NCBI RefSeq assembly: GCF_964340395.1
Contig: NC_135568.1
Coordinates: 8,442,280 to 8,506,279 of the forward strand
DNA: 64,000 nt
Direction: 5' to 3'
Source of the DNA: Glandiceps talaboti
Taxonomy: Eukaryota > Hemichordata > Enteropneusta > Spengelidae
Part shown: piece after piece, positions 35,762 through 47,742 of the stretch
How the letters are laid out: each line of letters starts with the position of its first letter
Numbering within the stretch: position 1 is the first letter of the stretch
The notes under the pieces: model-generated
The model's input: the letters and a program-made list of their open reading frames with translations, nothing else
What the model was told of the DNA's origin: nothing
The model's database searches: none
Translations under genes and position numbers: made by a program

Positions 35762-38294
35762 TGTTTGTGTGTGTGTAAATGAAACCTGCATTGGTATTTT
35801 GTTGGGATATAGATTGGAAATTATTCAAATGAACTTTGTTACATATTAGCTTTCATCCAGACTGAGTCCATGCTTGTTTATCCTGCAGGGAAGAGAAACA
35901 GATATGAAACTTATTGAAGAATGGGGATGTTCTGACCGTGACGTTATAAAGAGAGGACAGGAACTTGAGGAAGAATACAAGACTTTGCAAGAAGTGTGCG
36001 CAACTACAAAGCCCGCTGGTATGTTCATTTTTGACTTTATTTACTAAAGGTCTGATAGGAAATCATGGAATGAAAATTACACAACAAAAATTGGCACAAT
36101 ATAAAACATAAAACATCGACATTGATTCTTTGATGATACAACTATAGGTTTTTAGCGCCTCCCCCTTACAATAGCTACCAAGTGAAATAATATGTATAGC
36201 CACTAGCTCTTATTACTGATTGCCAACTGTCAAAACAAATCAAATTAAATGTAAATAAAATCTTTCAACGTTTGTTTATTTAATTTTACTTGGTTACTTG
36301 GTTACTATTCCAAAGCACAACTTTATAAAGCAAGATCAAACAGATGATTCCTTCAAGAACATAATTAACATTGTGCAAAACTTTTCCGCATGATTAGCAC
36401 CAGCCAGGTCCAACAAAAAATATGGAATATTACTAACGACAATGCGTACATATGTCACAACAACTCGTGTCTATGTCTACGTCATTGTTTGTGCTGTGTT
36501 TGGAATATGAGTCTTAATGCTTAAAATTGTCATTAATTTGCTTAATTTTTCGTTAATCGTCTAGCAACTCCTAGTGACAAAGACCCCTCGGTCACTTGTA
36601 TTTTCTTTGGCTGAACGACGAAAAATATTTTCGAATAATATGTAAATGTTACCTCTGCTGTTATAAATATACACACATACTTTTAATATTTTTCCGTTGT
36701 CTTCGACAACAGGATCAACATTTCCAGTTGAAAATGTTGAAATCTGCCAAAAAAAGCTCCCAGTAACATCAGCTGTGAAAAGCATAGTAAGCCGTCTTAA
36801 TCAGAAAGTTGAAAGTTGTTTCCATGGTAATGCAAATATTGTGAGTCAAGGTGACTTGCATGGTTTGGTTGGAGCTGTTCATCGGGCTTACCACAATCAT
36901 TATCCTCTTGTATTGAGTCCTGATATGATATGGCTGTGTATCATGCAAGGGTTGTCGACACACATCAATGAAAATGCTGAGAGATTAAGAAAGAAGTTCG
37001 TTGAGCATGATGGGAAGAAAGAGATAACAGTCAGACGAGATGATTTCGTGAAGGGTTCAGCCACCAATCCTTGGCCTGAGGTCTTTTCTGAATTCTCTGA
37101 CAAGATCAAAGATGAAATTGGAGAGAACACCTACAGTTTGATTACTCCTGATTTCAGTACCACTGGTCCATTGGAGAAGGCAGTCACTGATATTGTCTTA
37201 ATGGAGGCCATGAAGTCCTTCTTTGATTACAGTGCTTGGTCTTGGTGTGGCATACCTTCTATTACACTGCAGGGTACAACTGAAGACTGGATAGCTATAA
37301 GAGACAAGACTGCAAAATTGGAACAATATGATCTGAAATGGTGGACTGATCATCTCTTACCAGTTTTGGATCAATTTGTCAATGCATCAAAGGGAGAAGT
37401 GGATAGGTCTTTCTGGTCAAGTATTTATAAGGTATGCTGTTACTGATTTTCCAAATTCACATTATCCTTGTCGAACGTTATTAAACATTTCAAAATAGTT
37501 GGCTCTAATTCATTAGCTGGTACTCTTATAGATATGGTATTGGTTAATATTCACTATTTATTCAAAATGTGAAAATGTGGTAAAAGCAAGTATCTTTGCA
37601 TAATACTTGATGTGATGTGGCCGTTTCTCTAGTAAATGAAATTAAAAGGGAATGATTAATTTGTCAAAATTTGTTTCCCAGATTGTCTCACCCCAATGTA
37701 CAGGAGGCCACTTCTAAAAAGATACAAACCAGATTTGCCAATTTACAGTTGTACATAACTCTATTTCAGAGAGGTTTAATAAACAATGCATAACTGGTGA
37801 TATTGAGTTTCCGAAGTATAACGAAATACAAACAGCCACGATGATAAAAATCAAAACTGATCTTTGATCTTTGATCTTTAAATCCACTCAAAATTACTTA
37901 AATAACGGTTTCACCATTAAAACAAAAGGTCAGCATTACATTTTTGATGTCTTTGTTCTTTATGTACACTCAGTATTCTGGTGAATCAGGAGGGCCGTAC
38001 ATATCTGGTTGGATTGCAACTTTGTTTCCATACAACAGCCGCAATAATCGAAATACATATCGTATCAGGGGGTCAAGCCGTGAGATATTTGGAGCAATGA
38101 CTACAAGTAGCTTTCCCACTGGTTTATCTGCAGCCCCATTCATATGGGAATACTTTGATGAGGAGTTCAAGATGAAGTTCATCGGTGGTTTCATGGGTTT
38201 CTCCCAAGATACAGAATCGTTGGCTCTGAGACCCGAGTTAGGCTGGGCTGTGGTTGAAAACACAAATATAAAACGTGGACCACCAATGTTTTAA
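34238..38294 (+). CDS. DUF4419 domain protein, copy B (four exons, 397 aa)
   Basis: Exons: 34,238-34,261 (MASQHNLQ), 35,889-36,018, 36,713-37,431 and 37,974-38,294 (stop TAA). Exon lengths are identical to those of copy A (24, 130, 719 and 321 bp), so the product is also 397 residues. The protein is nearly identical to copy A except in two short patches: residues 225-229 (SAWSW instead of RVRTC) and 312-325. Exon 4 uses a CAG acceptor four bases further from the TGTAC than copy A does. No lesion is seen, so both copies look functional. The function of the DUF4419 family is unknown. Confidence 0.9.
35701..35777. repeat. (TG)n microsatellite
   Basis: About 30 TG units with TTTG interruptions at its end, just upstream of exon 2 of copy B. 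Confidence 0.95.
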
Positions 38295-38996
38295 AGTCTT
38301 GTGGCAGAATAGTTGTCACAAAGAATAACCCGATGCTTAAATAGACACCATTCAGTCTTTTTTCCACTGTTAGAGTCATGTTTTCAACAAATACTTGTCA
38401 TTTCCTACTAGATAAATTGACACTAAACTTGAAGATCAAATCTCCTAGCAGCAGACAGTCTATAACTTAAAGTCTTCAAAGAAAAAACGAAGTCATCAAA
38501 TGGATAGTCATCAATTACAAATGCAGCTGACATCTTTCAAAACTTATACAAAGATTATAACATATTATGTACATATTATTTTCCTTTTTGGTGCAACAAT
38601 TCTGCCACATTTGATTAAAATATTGTTTTTTTTTTACAATAACCATTCAATGATGGCAGCTATAAAAAACTCTTGTCATCACCCTGGTTACCAATTTTAA
38701 ATTTCTTGAAATGATAGTATTCGATTTGATATCTAAGCCTAGATACAGGACAATAGTGGCATCGTATTTTACTTCTATATCTTTCAGTCATCACCATTGA
38801 GAGTTCACAGGTCAAATGCTAAAATCTAGCTGTTTGTTTAGTATAACATGTATAGTCTATGGAAGTGTAGAATTTATAATATGCAATATTAGAATATTGT
38901 TTGTCTTTTATTTTAATGTGTGATTTTGTAACATATAGCAATTATTACGTGTTTGAATAGATATACTAATAATATTATAAAATGATAAACCACACA

Positions 38997-39243
<247 letters not shown>

Positions 39244-39498
39244 TCATATGTATATTCGCTTATAACACATAGATAGAATGTCAGGTGGTATCCTTTGAAC
39301 ATTCATTTGAAATGTCAGGATTAAATTTAGTCATCAGGACTGTTCTAGTCATTACTTTTGTACTCCAATGTATGTATATGTATATGTTACACAGATGTAA
39401 GTCAGGCTGTGTATCAACTCATATCTTGTTCATCCTTGAATTTGAAAAGTTAGATTGCAGTTATTGATTGAGACTTTTACTTGTTACTTATGCACTTC

Positions 39499-39703
39499 TA
39501 CATACATACATACATACATACATACTACATACGTACATACATACATACATACATACATCCATACTACATACATATATACATATATACATACATACATACA
39601 TACATACATACATACATACATACATACGTACGTACATACATACATACATATATACATACATACATACATACGTACGTACATACATATATATATATATATA
39701 TAT
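39499..39703. repeat. (ACAT)n microsatellite
   Basis: About 190 bp of ACAT units with ACGT variants and a terminal TA tract. Reading frames on both strands across it are artefacts. Confidence 0.95.
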
Positions 39704-41317
39704 ATTCTCACACCAGTCATCCGGTAAGGTGCATTCTGGGTTATTGTATATCTCAGCATAGTATAGTATAGTATCATTGTTTATTATAGTGACATGAGGT
39801 TTACCTGAAAAGATTACATTGACAAAAAAGAACAATAAATAATAACACCTCCCAGCCCAACAAGTGGACTTATAAGTCACCTCAACAGTAATTTACAAAA
39901 CAATGGGTCGTCAAAGAGGACAAAGCACAGAAATTCAAATAACAAGTCAGTTGTATCATATGGGTTTCCATATACCATACAAATATTGACTGATGCCATA
40001 ATGAAGAAGGAGGCTGCCGGTATCAGTGTTAGACAACTTCTCCACATGCTATCCTCTTGTTATGGAATTTGAGAACTTGAAAAGCAAAATGATATTGTCT
40101 AAATGAATGGACACAAATAAGAAGCCCCCCCCCCCCACCCCTTTAAAAGCAACGGTATGGAATGGTGTAAGTGTTGTATTTGTTTACTATTATACTTCCA
40201 TTCTGGCTATAAAATAGATTATATCTTGCTTTGCCATTGAAAGCAAGAGATACCTCTATTCGGAGATCACCATACCATCTCTGTTTTAGCCCTTTCAAAT
40301 AAGACAACATGTCTTTATTTTTAGTACTTTTATACGTGTGCTATTCACCTTATGTGGGCTTTAGGAATGGGTTCAAACTCCTGAGCATAGACCCGTAGCA
40401 TATACGAGTCCAGAGCTAACATTTCGCAATGGTTGAGTCAGTTTACACCTGCATGGTCCAAATATTAGATAACAAAGTGAATCTAGCTAGCTTTAACATT
40501 TGACGAAATGGCCACAAATTTGCAGTAAAAAAACATAACTATACCTTTGGTGTAACGTAAGCATCAACAATTGTTATAATGTATTTTTGATAATCTATTT
40601 TCGTCCACTCGAAAATTTGTTGAATGGTCGCCACAGGAGCAGCGCCAACTAGTTCCCTAGTATTGGAGAAGCATGCGGAATACCATTGTTCGGTTGGGTC
40701 AAACTGAATACCAGTGCAATGTGTTCATTATATCCGAAATGACGAAAAGCTCAAGAACCCCCCAAAAAATGGCACAATTATGTCCCCGTAGAATTTTCCC
40801 GATCTACATCCCGCGGGGGGGGGGGGGGGGGGTGCGGCGGAAGAGACGTAGACGGGGAAAATTCTACGAGGATGATTCCAAACATGCATGTAATTCAATG
40901 TACTCACTTTGTGTTTCAAGTAGATGAACGGTTTGCATTTGCTTGTGAATTTTGTATTGGCAGCTAGAATTTGACAACTTTTTTTTTTATATCAAGTCTG
41001 CACCAGGTTCCGAATAAATAAATACAAAGTCTACTTCTGTTGTGTGTAATTTAATTTAATTTAATTTAATTTAATTCAATAATTGTAATTGTATTTTACG
41101 TCAATGAGCCGATTTTTGTTTGATAATGTGGTACCTTGGCATAAAGCCAGGTTTCTTGTTTTTTTATTTTTATTTTTATTTTGACTTCATTCTTGTCATT
41201 CTATAATATACAACATTACGGGTATAGTAAATTAATGTACCTTCGCACATGCGGTACAGATTAATACAAAAATTGCCAAACGATTGTTTCCTACACTTCC
41301 TTTATTACATACATCCA
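39704..41317. other. Intergenic stretch with a G-run hairpin and TTTAA repeat
   Basis: No gene was recognised. It holds a hairpin-forming sequence at 40,784-40,871 and a (TTTAA)n tract at about 41,048-41,079. Confidence 0.4.
40784..40871. repeat. Inverted repeat with a ~18-G apex
   Basis: CGTAGAATTTTCCCGATCTAC at 40,787-40,807 pairs with the reverse complement at 40,848-40,868 with one mismatch and one shift. The loop holds a run of about 18 G (40,815-40,832). It may be a tiny foldback element. Confidence 0.6.
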
Positions 41318-42232
41318 CCTGTTGTTCTGCAAGTGCTGTTTGAAACATCACCGATGCTTTATTCATACACTGCCTTCTGTAGTTGACTGCCCATTGTCAT
41401 TGCTTTCATCATGTGATGGAGATGGCCAAGTCTTCCAAATACTTTCACTTTCAGTACTTTGTTCTGCACAACAGGTGCTTCTGTTGTTCGTGTTACCCAT
41501 TTCTCCAATGTCAGAGCGAGTTTCTGTAACGTTAGCTATCTGTAGCCATCAATTCCATGCCAGCCGCTGACGAGGAACCCAGTTTGAAATGTGGTTGAAG
41601 CAGCTCATCGAGTACAGAAAAGTGGGACAGAAAGAACAAATTCAAGACTATATGTAAATATACTTCTCAACATGCTTGAATCTACCTTATATAAACGCAT
41701 ATTAAAGTCCTGCTTGCAGACGGTGCACGAGTTTAGGAGAAGGAAGGGACGACTTACTCCGTATGCAAGCAGGACTAATAAATGCCCTGATGATTTTTGT
41801 TTTATGTCGCATGGTTCTTTAACTCTCAAGAACACAACTGCAGCAGCTAGCTACAAATCGGTGCCCATTCCAGTCTTTACTACCTTAGAATAGGACATAT
41901 GGATTTCAGAACATTTCACACCTGTGTTGCTTCATGGATGTTTATGTCATTGTCGTCATCTTTCTCTAGATATGAGAATAAAGCATACATCAAATGCTTC
42001 GTGTTTCCACTTAGGTGAATTCACATTGAATAAGTACAGTCTGACTTTGCGAAGAAATGAGCTGTTGTTATAAAAGTTTGCTGCTTATCCAACACGTGCA
42101 GGTGTTTCATTAAACACATGCCACCATACCTGCGACAGCACTGTTGACCTGGATGACTCGGAGATCTGCCTCAGTAATAAAGTCTAGTGCAATCTGCTCT
42201 TTGAGGTGAATTTTTGGATAACATCGTTATTA
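41318..42232 (-). pseudogene. Partial, internally deleted copy of the Mab-21/TPR gene
   Basis: 41,318-41,390 matches 44,924-44,996; 41,540-41,640 matches 45,145-45,230; 41,778-42,000 matches 45,388-45,600. Then 42,085-42,232 matches 47,620-47,745, the very start of the gene. The part between, which encodes the nucleotidyltransferase and Mab-21 domains, is gone. Frameshifts and stops interrupt what is left, and a short TIR element sits at 41,706-41,776 in place of about 100 bp. The similarity continues into the 5' flank (to about 42,740, matching about 48,430), so this is a genomic duplication and not a retrocopy. Confidence 0.85.
41706..41776. mobile_element. 71-bp TIR element (MITE-like), copy 1
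   Basis: Perfect 13-bp inverted ends AGTCCTGCTTGCA and TGCAAGCAGGACT. It is inserted in the Mab-21 pseudogene. The inner part holds GGTGCACGAG and CTCCGTATGC, both shared with the other copies. Confidence 0.7.
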
Positions 42233-44307
42233 TATTAGTGTCTGTATTGGAAGTGAAATAAACCCACAAATTAAAATGTGAAAAAAAGGTTCAAGAATAA
42301 CAGACAATACAAAAAAGGAACAAAGCCGAAATGATTCTTACTCGGACCCATCATCTAGTTCTGTAGCTATCATTTATTATGAAGTAAATTCTTTGTGTAT
42401 AAACAAAACGTAAATGTCATGGCAACGCAAGTTATAGATAACTTATAACATTTTACAAATGTTGGTGATAGCCTTGCCTTGGTTTTTATGAATATAATCA
42501 CTCTGTAATCAAGAGAGTGTAAACACTGAATGAAATTAAATGAATGGCCATTGAAGGAAAAATGTAGTTGCCGATACCATGTTATAATGCAATAGCAATG
42601 TATATATACAGTTTATCACAGTCATAAATTATTGGGATGACAACATCCGGGATAAATGCTCACAGTCTGTCAATTTGTACATCTTTCACTGTCAAACTCC
42701 CAATTACATACTAGTCGTGCTTGTGTCTTGTCAATGCGTGATAGGTAAATACATGTTAGCCCATCACAATGAATATGCGACATAGCCGCGGGTGGCGCTG
42801 TTCAACACCTTGATTGTCTGTTTGTCGTCAACATGGTCAAAGCTGCAGCAGACGACTGCGACATTCTTTGTATCAACTGTCATGATACAACTCCGAGAAA
42901 AACTCTTGATATAGATTTCAAACTTTTGAGTGATATCAACATACACCACTGCACATAGGACGAAGTAGAACACAAAATAGAACTGCTTCAAAGTCAGTGC
43001 ATGTACTGTACTCCGTGGAAAGTCTGAGCAAGGTGAGTTTACGATTTTTTTTTTATTCTGTCGTCTGCAACTTGTGCAAGTGCTGCATGCAACTTCTGCT
43101 TCAACGTTTATGGTTTATTGACAATAACAAGGCGTAAACAAATAAATTGTGTGATTCCGATTACATTCAATTATAAAATAGGTGGGGGTAGGTAGATTTT
43201 TTATTTTATTTTATTTTTATTTTTCATGTGTGAGCGAGTGTCTAGTTCAGGTTTTCCATTGTTTTCCAAATGGTCTCTGTGTTGTTTATTTCTTCCTATC
43301 ACGTATCACTATCAGATTAGTCCTGCTTGCAGACGCTGAGACGGTGGTGCACGGGTGAGGGACAATTCAGAATTGGGTCCCAGAATACTCCGTATGCAAG
43401 CAGCACTAGTATCTGATGAACAGCCATTATAGATGGGAAGAACAGTGTTATTTTGTCTTTTTAAGTCGATGTCAGTTTCCGCATCCACTATTTCTTGCGA
43501 GACTTCACGATTTTCGCGATATTATTATTATTTTTCTTCTCGAATACTTAAAAAAAAAGTTTAGGGTCTGCGTGAAAAAAATAGGTGGGGTCTGGTAACA
43601 GGAACCAAACAACTTATTTTATTTGGCCTATTATGAGTGCTAAACTGAAACATAAAGTGAAATTCTTCTCAGAAAATGAAAATAACACTGATACAGACAT
43701 ATTAAAACAGAAATATAGTTGATTTGTTGGTACAGTTTTATCCTATCTTTTGTGGTATTAAAACAAACCTTTAAGTTTCAATTTTTCTGTATCCATAACT
43801 TAAATTATATTTATACCTCCTGAATCTGAAAGCAAACCGAACTACACCAGAGAAAAACAACACATTAAAAAACAAACAAAATACTCACATAGTTATACAA
43901 TTCAATTTGTAACACAGAATGAGAGGAATAATCAATGGTACCGTAAATGTGAACAGACTTCAGCACAGATCCGAACAGTGCACCCTTTCTACAGCGCCGG
44001 ACATTCCACTGTATGTATATTCCGATCCGAACTGAAGTTGCGAGTGTATGCTGATGATTTTTTGTCAATTGTAAATAAAAATGATAATAATCATTCTAAA
44101 ATTACGTCATTTTGAAAGGGGAAGTACTTTGTGGTTCATTTATGGAGTTTTGATTTCATACGATCAAATTATTGGTGGTGAAATCGCCACGTCAAAATTG
44201 CTAATCAGCGGTTGTTGCAGCATCCATCACCACTATATGTACCACTACCAGTCGGGGTCAAAGTTCTTGATGCACAAAATATTGTTTTAGTGTGTGTGAA
44301 CTTTACC
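42233..44307. other. 5' flank of the pseudogene, then anonymous sequence
   Basis: 42,240-42,740 is a diverged copy of the 5' flank of the Mab-21 gene (about 47,750-48,430). After that no gene was recognised. A TTTTA-rich stretch lies at about 43,195-43,225 and a second short TIR element at 43,319-43,407. Confidence 0.5.
43319..43407. mobile_element. 89-bp TIR element (MITE-like), copy 2
   Basis: Ends AGTCCTGCTTGCA and TGCAAGCAGCACT (one mismatch), with the shared inner phrases GGTGCACGGG and CTCCGTATGC. Confidence 0.65.
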
Positions 44308-44379
44308 CCCCCCCCCAGACAAACGACCCTCAGACAAATCCCCCCCCCCCCCCCCCCCCCCCCAGACAAATCCCCCCCC
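44308..44379. repeat. C-run cluster directly after the stop codon of the TPR half
   Basis: Two runs of 13 and about 25 C, plus a 7-C run, separated by CAGACAAA-type spacers. In the sense of the gene they are G-runs that begin within 5 bases of the UGA stop at 44,382-44,384. Confidence 0.9.
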
Positions 44380-44381
44380 TC

Positions 44382-45926
44382 TCAGTTTATGGGCTCCTTT
44401 ATGTATTCTTTAAGGTATTTTGCAGCAGTTTCATTTCCTGGTTGTAATCTTAAAACTTCTTGAAACATACTCCGCGCAATTTCACAAATCTTAAGCCTCA
44501 TAGCTGCAAATCCTACAAGCATCAGGGTATCTGATGCAATACATCTATCGCTGTCACTGTCACTTGTAGTCTCATCACCTACTTCGCCTAACATCATTCG
44601 CAATTTCTGGACAATACCTTTCATTTCTTCTAGGTGTCCGTGACTCCTCCTTTGGTCATTTTCACCATGTTCTGACTTTCCTTCTAATTCTACCATAGCA
44701 ATGAAGTGTGCCAAAGCTAATGAAGATACTTTGATATTCCCATTTGTCTTGATAAATTCTTGTAGTTCTGTAAATCCTGACAGTAGTGGCTCTGATTTTC
44801 CAAAGTAGGATGTCACAGAGTGGTAATCTGCTGACTCCAATGCCATTTTAAGATAATGGTTGAACTTGAACACATTTCTCTTCTTCACAAAGAGGAGGAA
44901 ATCCACAATAACCGAGACATCTACCTGTTGTTCTGCAAGTGCCGTTTGAAACATCACCGATGCTTTATTCATACACTGCCTTCTATAGTTTACATTACTC
45001 ATTGTCATTGCTTTCATGTGATGGAGATGGCCAAGTCTTCCAAATACTTTAACTTTCAGTGCTTTATTCTGCACAACAGGTGCTTCTGTCGACCGTGTTA
45101 CCCATTTCTCCAACGTTATAATGGTTTCCTGTAAGTTATCTGTAGCCATCAATTCCATGCCAGCCGCTGACAAGACACCCAGGTTGAAATGTGGTTGAAG
45201 CAGCTCATCGAGTACAGAAAGAACAAATTCAAGACTAGATGATAGTATGCTTCTTATTGTGTAAAATACTAGGAACTGGAAAGCGTTGGTGATGTCTGAT
45301 GGAACAGTTTCCAATATTTCTTCAATGTCATTCTTCAACTCTTTAATCTTGACATTGTCTGCTAAGGCAGATGTTTCAATCTGGCTTATAAATGCCCTGA
45401 TGCTTTTAATACCACATGTTTCTTTTGTAACTTTCTGGAACACAACTGCAGCAGCAACAAATCGGAACGTGTCCATTCCAGCACTGAATACCTTAGAATG
45501 GGACATGGATTTAAGAACATTTGAAACCTGTGTTGCCTCATGGATGTTTATGTCATCTTTCTCTAGATATGAGAATAAAGCATACACCAGATGCTTCATG
45601 GCTCCACTTAGGTTCACACCATCCAGAAAGCTGCATAATGTTTCCATCATTTCAATATGTTGTGCACTTGAATAAAGACGAAGTACAGTTGCTATAGCAA
45701 CCTCCATTTCGTTAGCTGTGAGATTTAAAAGAATTGATATTTCTCTGAGACGTGACAAGAGAAAGTCATAGTCTTCATTACTTTCACACTGTCCACTCGT
45801 TAAAACCATCTTTTTTAAGGTTAGCATGAACATGTCGTTCCCACATCTTTCTTGTATTAGCCAATCACTTAATGCAAGACAACAAGTGCTAGTAGCCCCT
45901 GCATCTAACTTCACACCAATATATAT
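44382..45926 (-). CDS. TPR-like C-terminal half of the Mab-21/cGAS-like gene
   Basis: Open for about 510 codons from just after the in-frame stop at 45,927-45,929 to UGA at 44,382. There is no upstream ATG; GTG at 45,914 is only the first alternative codon, so this is not a free-standing start. The protein is all-helical. One TPR-like unit includes YRRQCMNKASVMFQTALAEQ, and a clear TPR lies at the end (ARSMFQEVLRLQPGNETAAK). It overlaps the 3' end of the Mab-21 half by a few codons in another frame, so the two are probably one gene. Mab-21 proteins with TPR-like C-termini occur in invertebrates; this is from general family knowledge. No intron is seen. Confidence 0.75.
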   Translation of the reverse strand: MYIGVKLDAGATSTCCLALSDWLIQERCGNDMFMLTLKKMVLTSGQCESNEDYDFLLSRLREISILLNLTANEMEVAIATVLRLYSSAQHIEMMETLCSFLDGVNLSGAMKHLVYALFSYLEKDDINIHEATQVSNVLKSMSHSKVFSAGMDTFRFVAAAVVFQKVTKETCGIKSIRAFISQIETSALADNVKIKELKNDIEEILETVPSDITNAFQFLVFYTIRSILSSSLEFVLSVLDELLQPHFNLGVLSAAGMELMATDNLQETIITLEKWVTRSTEAPVVQNKALKVKVFGRLGHLHHMKAMTMSNVNYRRQCMNKASVMFQTALAEQQVDVSVIVDFLLFVKKRNVFKFNHYLKMALESADYHSVTSYFGKSEPLLSGFTELQEFIKTNGNIKVSSLALAHFIAMVELEGKSEHGENDQRRSHGHLEEMKGIVQKLRMMLGEVGDETTSDSDSDRCIASDTLMLVGFAAMRLKICEIARSMFQEVLRLQPGNETAAKYLKEYIKEPIN

Positions 45927-47742
45927 TCAGCACGTCAGCAATAGCAGAACAGGTAGACAGAGCATCATCTGGGCCTTGAATGCATTGTTTTAGAAGCATT
46001 CTGGATATCACTGAAAGCTGTGGAAAGTGTATTTCACAGACAGTTGTGAAAAGAATGATCAATTTGATGTAATCAATGCCATACACCTCAAACGACAGCT
46101 TGAACAAACCTTGGGCAGACTGGATCATCTGAACCACACCTTGTAGAGTGTCATGCTCGTCCACTTTGTCAATATTCGTGATCAGAATTGGTACATACTT
46201 GGCAAATATCCACATGATGTGATGACACGGCACATAGTGTGACAGGACAAACTCCAGGATTATGTACAGGAAATTACTCTGAAGTTTGTGAAAATGGAAA
46301 GAATCTTTCTCACCATCGATGACATGACCAGCTGCAATGCTGCTCACTGAAAATGGAAACTGCTTGGCTGTCTTGATGGTAGAGCAAATTTGGAAGAAAT
46401 CTGACATGAGATTTTGAACAGACAACATGACTCGATCGATGTCCTTTCTGGGTATGTGGCTAATCATGTTGTTGGATGGAATGAAGTAGTTGGGAACTGT
46501 ATGCTGCCTGATATGGTCAAGAACAAACATTATGAACTCCTCAACATCACTTTCTAAGTGACTAACTGAAAACATTTGAGCACGCTTTCTTTCACAGTGC
46601 CAAAGAAATATTGTCTTTAAATGGTATGATGAAAGTGCGGAATCTTTGAGGACTGTTTGCTTCAGGATCAATTTTGTTGTGATGTACACCATTTTGATTT
46701 CAATTGGTATATCTCTGAGAAGAAGTCCTTCTTGTCGTGAGAATGAGTATCGCCATTCATTCTGATCATCCTGGTTCAAAGCATGGGCTTTTTTAACAAT
46801 GTAGCAAGGAATCTGGAGGCATTCAGAAATGAGGTCTGTCCCTGGCCATTCAGAAGGTCTGTCACGTGATTTCCAGGCATCTGCTTCAATTGGCCACAAG
46901 TCACCTTCGATTGCAATAGCGTTATCGAACTCAAACTCATGAGCAAGTAAGTATTCTGGTTTCGCACTTCTTATAACAGGACCACAATTGAGAGTTTGTG
47001 TCACTTCTTGTAATTCTTCCGATTGTCTTCCTTGAACAAGTTTAACATATCCAGGATAGGAGCCATTGGTAACTTGAACTGTAGTGACATTATTAGATTC
47101 CTGGCCAGTTTGTGCTGTTGTGCTTTTTTCACCTTCCATTTTAGAAGTCTCAGTTTCAAATGGCTGCGTCTTTTCATGATCAGATTGAGCTTCTGAATTC
47201 AGATCAGAATTTGCTGGTGATTTCTTTGTAACATCCTGATGCACCTCTAGCTGTATTGTGGATTCACCAAGTGCATCTGGATTGTTATTTGTGGATGAAA
47301 GGCTCTTGTTTCCACTAGCCTCAGATCCCTGCTGAGAAAACTTGATGTTTTCTAGGACATTCATAATATCAGTATCCGCATACTCATCAGGGACAGCACA
47401 CCCTATTCCTTCATATGTGCTACCAGTAGTGTAACTAACACATGGTTGCCCAACAACAGTAGTTTTCCAGGAACTTCCAGTTACCATCATCTTACTCTCG
47501 GAAGATCGGTATGTCATAGCACAACCATTGAACAAATTTAACATGAGCAAATGAGTCCAGTGTTTGTTTGACTTTGGAAAGAAGCCACTCTGTAAAGTCT
47601 TCTGTTGACAGACTCCTAACACATGCAGGTGTTTCATTGCATATGACATCATACCTGCTATAGCACTGTTGACCTGAATGAGAGCTGCCTCAGTAATATT
47701 GTCTGGTGCAATTTGCGCTTTGAGGTGAGTTTTGGATAACAT
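45889..47742 (-). CDS. Mab-21/cGAS-like nucleotidyltransferase, N-terminal half (617 aa)
   Basis: Starts with ATG at 47,742 and ends at TAG 45,889-45,891. The nucleotidyltransferase signature is G107-S108 (TTGSTYEG) followed by D123-T-D125, and a third candidate Asp, D273, lies in EFDNAIAIEGDLWP; together they match the hG[GS]...DxD...D pattern of cGAS-like enzymes. A low-complexity Ser/Thr/Glu insert fills about residues 135-228. From about 285 on are Mab-21 hallmarks: W-KSRDRPSEWP, YSFSRQEGLLLRDIP, SSYHLKTIFLWHCE and NYFIPSNNM. No zinc-thumb cysteine cluster like that of vertebrate cGAS was noticed. The gene is intronless. Cyclic-dinucleotide synthesis is possible but not shown; many Mab-21 proteins have no known ligand. 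Confidence 0.85.
   Translation of the reverse strand: MLSKTHLKAQIAPDNITEAALIQVNSAIAGMMSYAMKHLHVLGVCQQKTLQSGFFPKSNKHWTHLLMLNLFNGCAMTYRSSESKMMVTGSSWKTTVVGQPCVSYTTGSTYEGIGCAVPDEYADTDIMNVLENIKFSQQGSEASGNKSLSSTNNNPDALGESTIQLEVHQDVTKKSPANSDLNSEAQSDHEKTQPFETETSKMEGEKSTTAQTGQESNNVTTVQVTNGSYPGYVKLVQGRQSEELQEVTQTLNCGPVIRSAKPEYLLAHEFEFDNAIAIEGDLWPIEADAWKSRDRPSEWPGTDLISECLQIPCYIVKKAHALNQDDQNEWRYSFSRQEGLLLRDIPIEIKMVYITTKLILKQTVLKDSALSSYHLKTIFLWHCERKRAQMFSVSHLESDVEEFIMFVLDHIRQHTVPNYFIPSNNMISHIPRKDIDRVMLSVQNLMSDFFQICSTIKTAKQFPFSVSSIAAGHVIDGEKDSFHFHKLQSNFLYIILEFVLSHYVPCHHIMWIFAKYVPILITNIDKVDEHDTLQGVVQMIQSAQGLFKLSFEVYGIDYIKLIILFTTVCEIHFPQLSVISRMLLKQCIQGPDDALSTCSAIADVLNIYWCEVRCRGY

Noticed and set aside
42764-42991. 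75-codon minus-strand frame with a hydrophobic start
   Set aside because: Signal-peptide-like at first sight, but no domain, no splice context and no counterpart in the parent locus.
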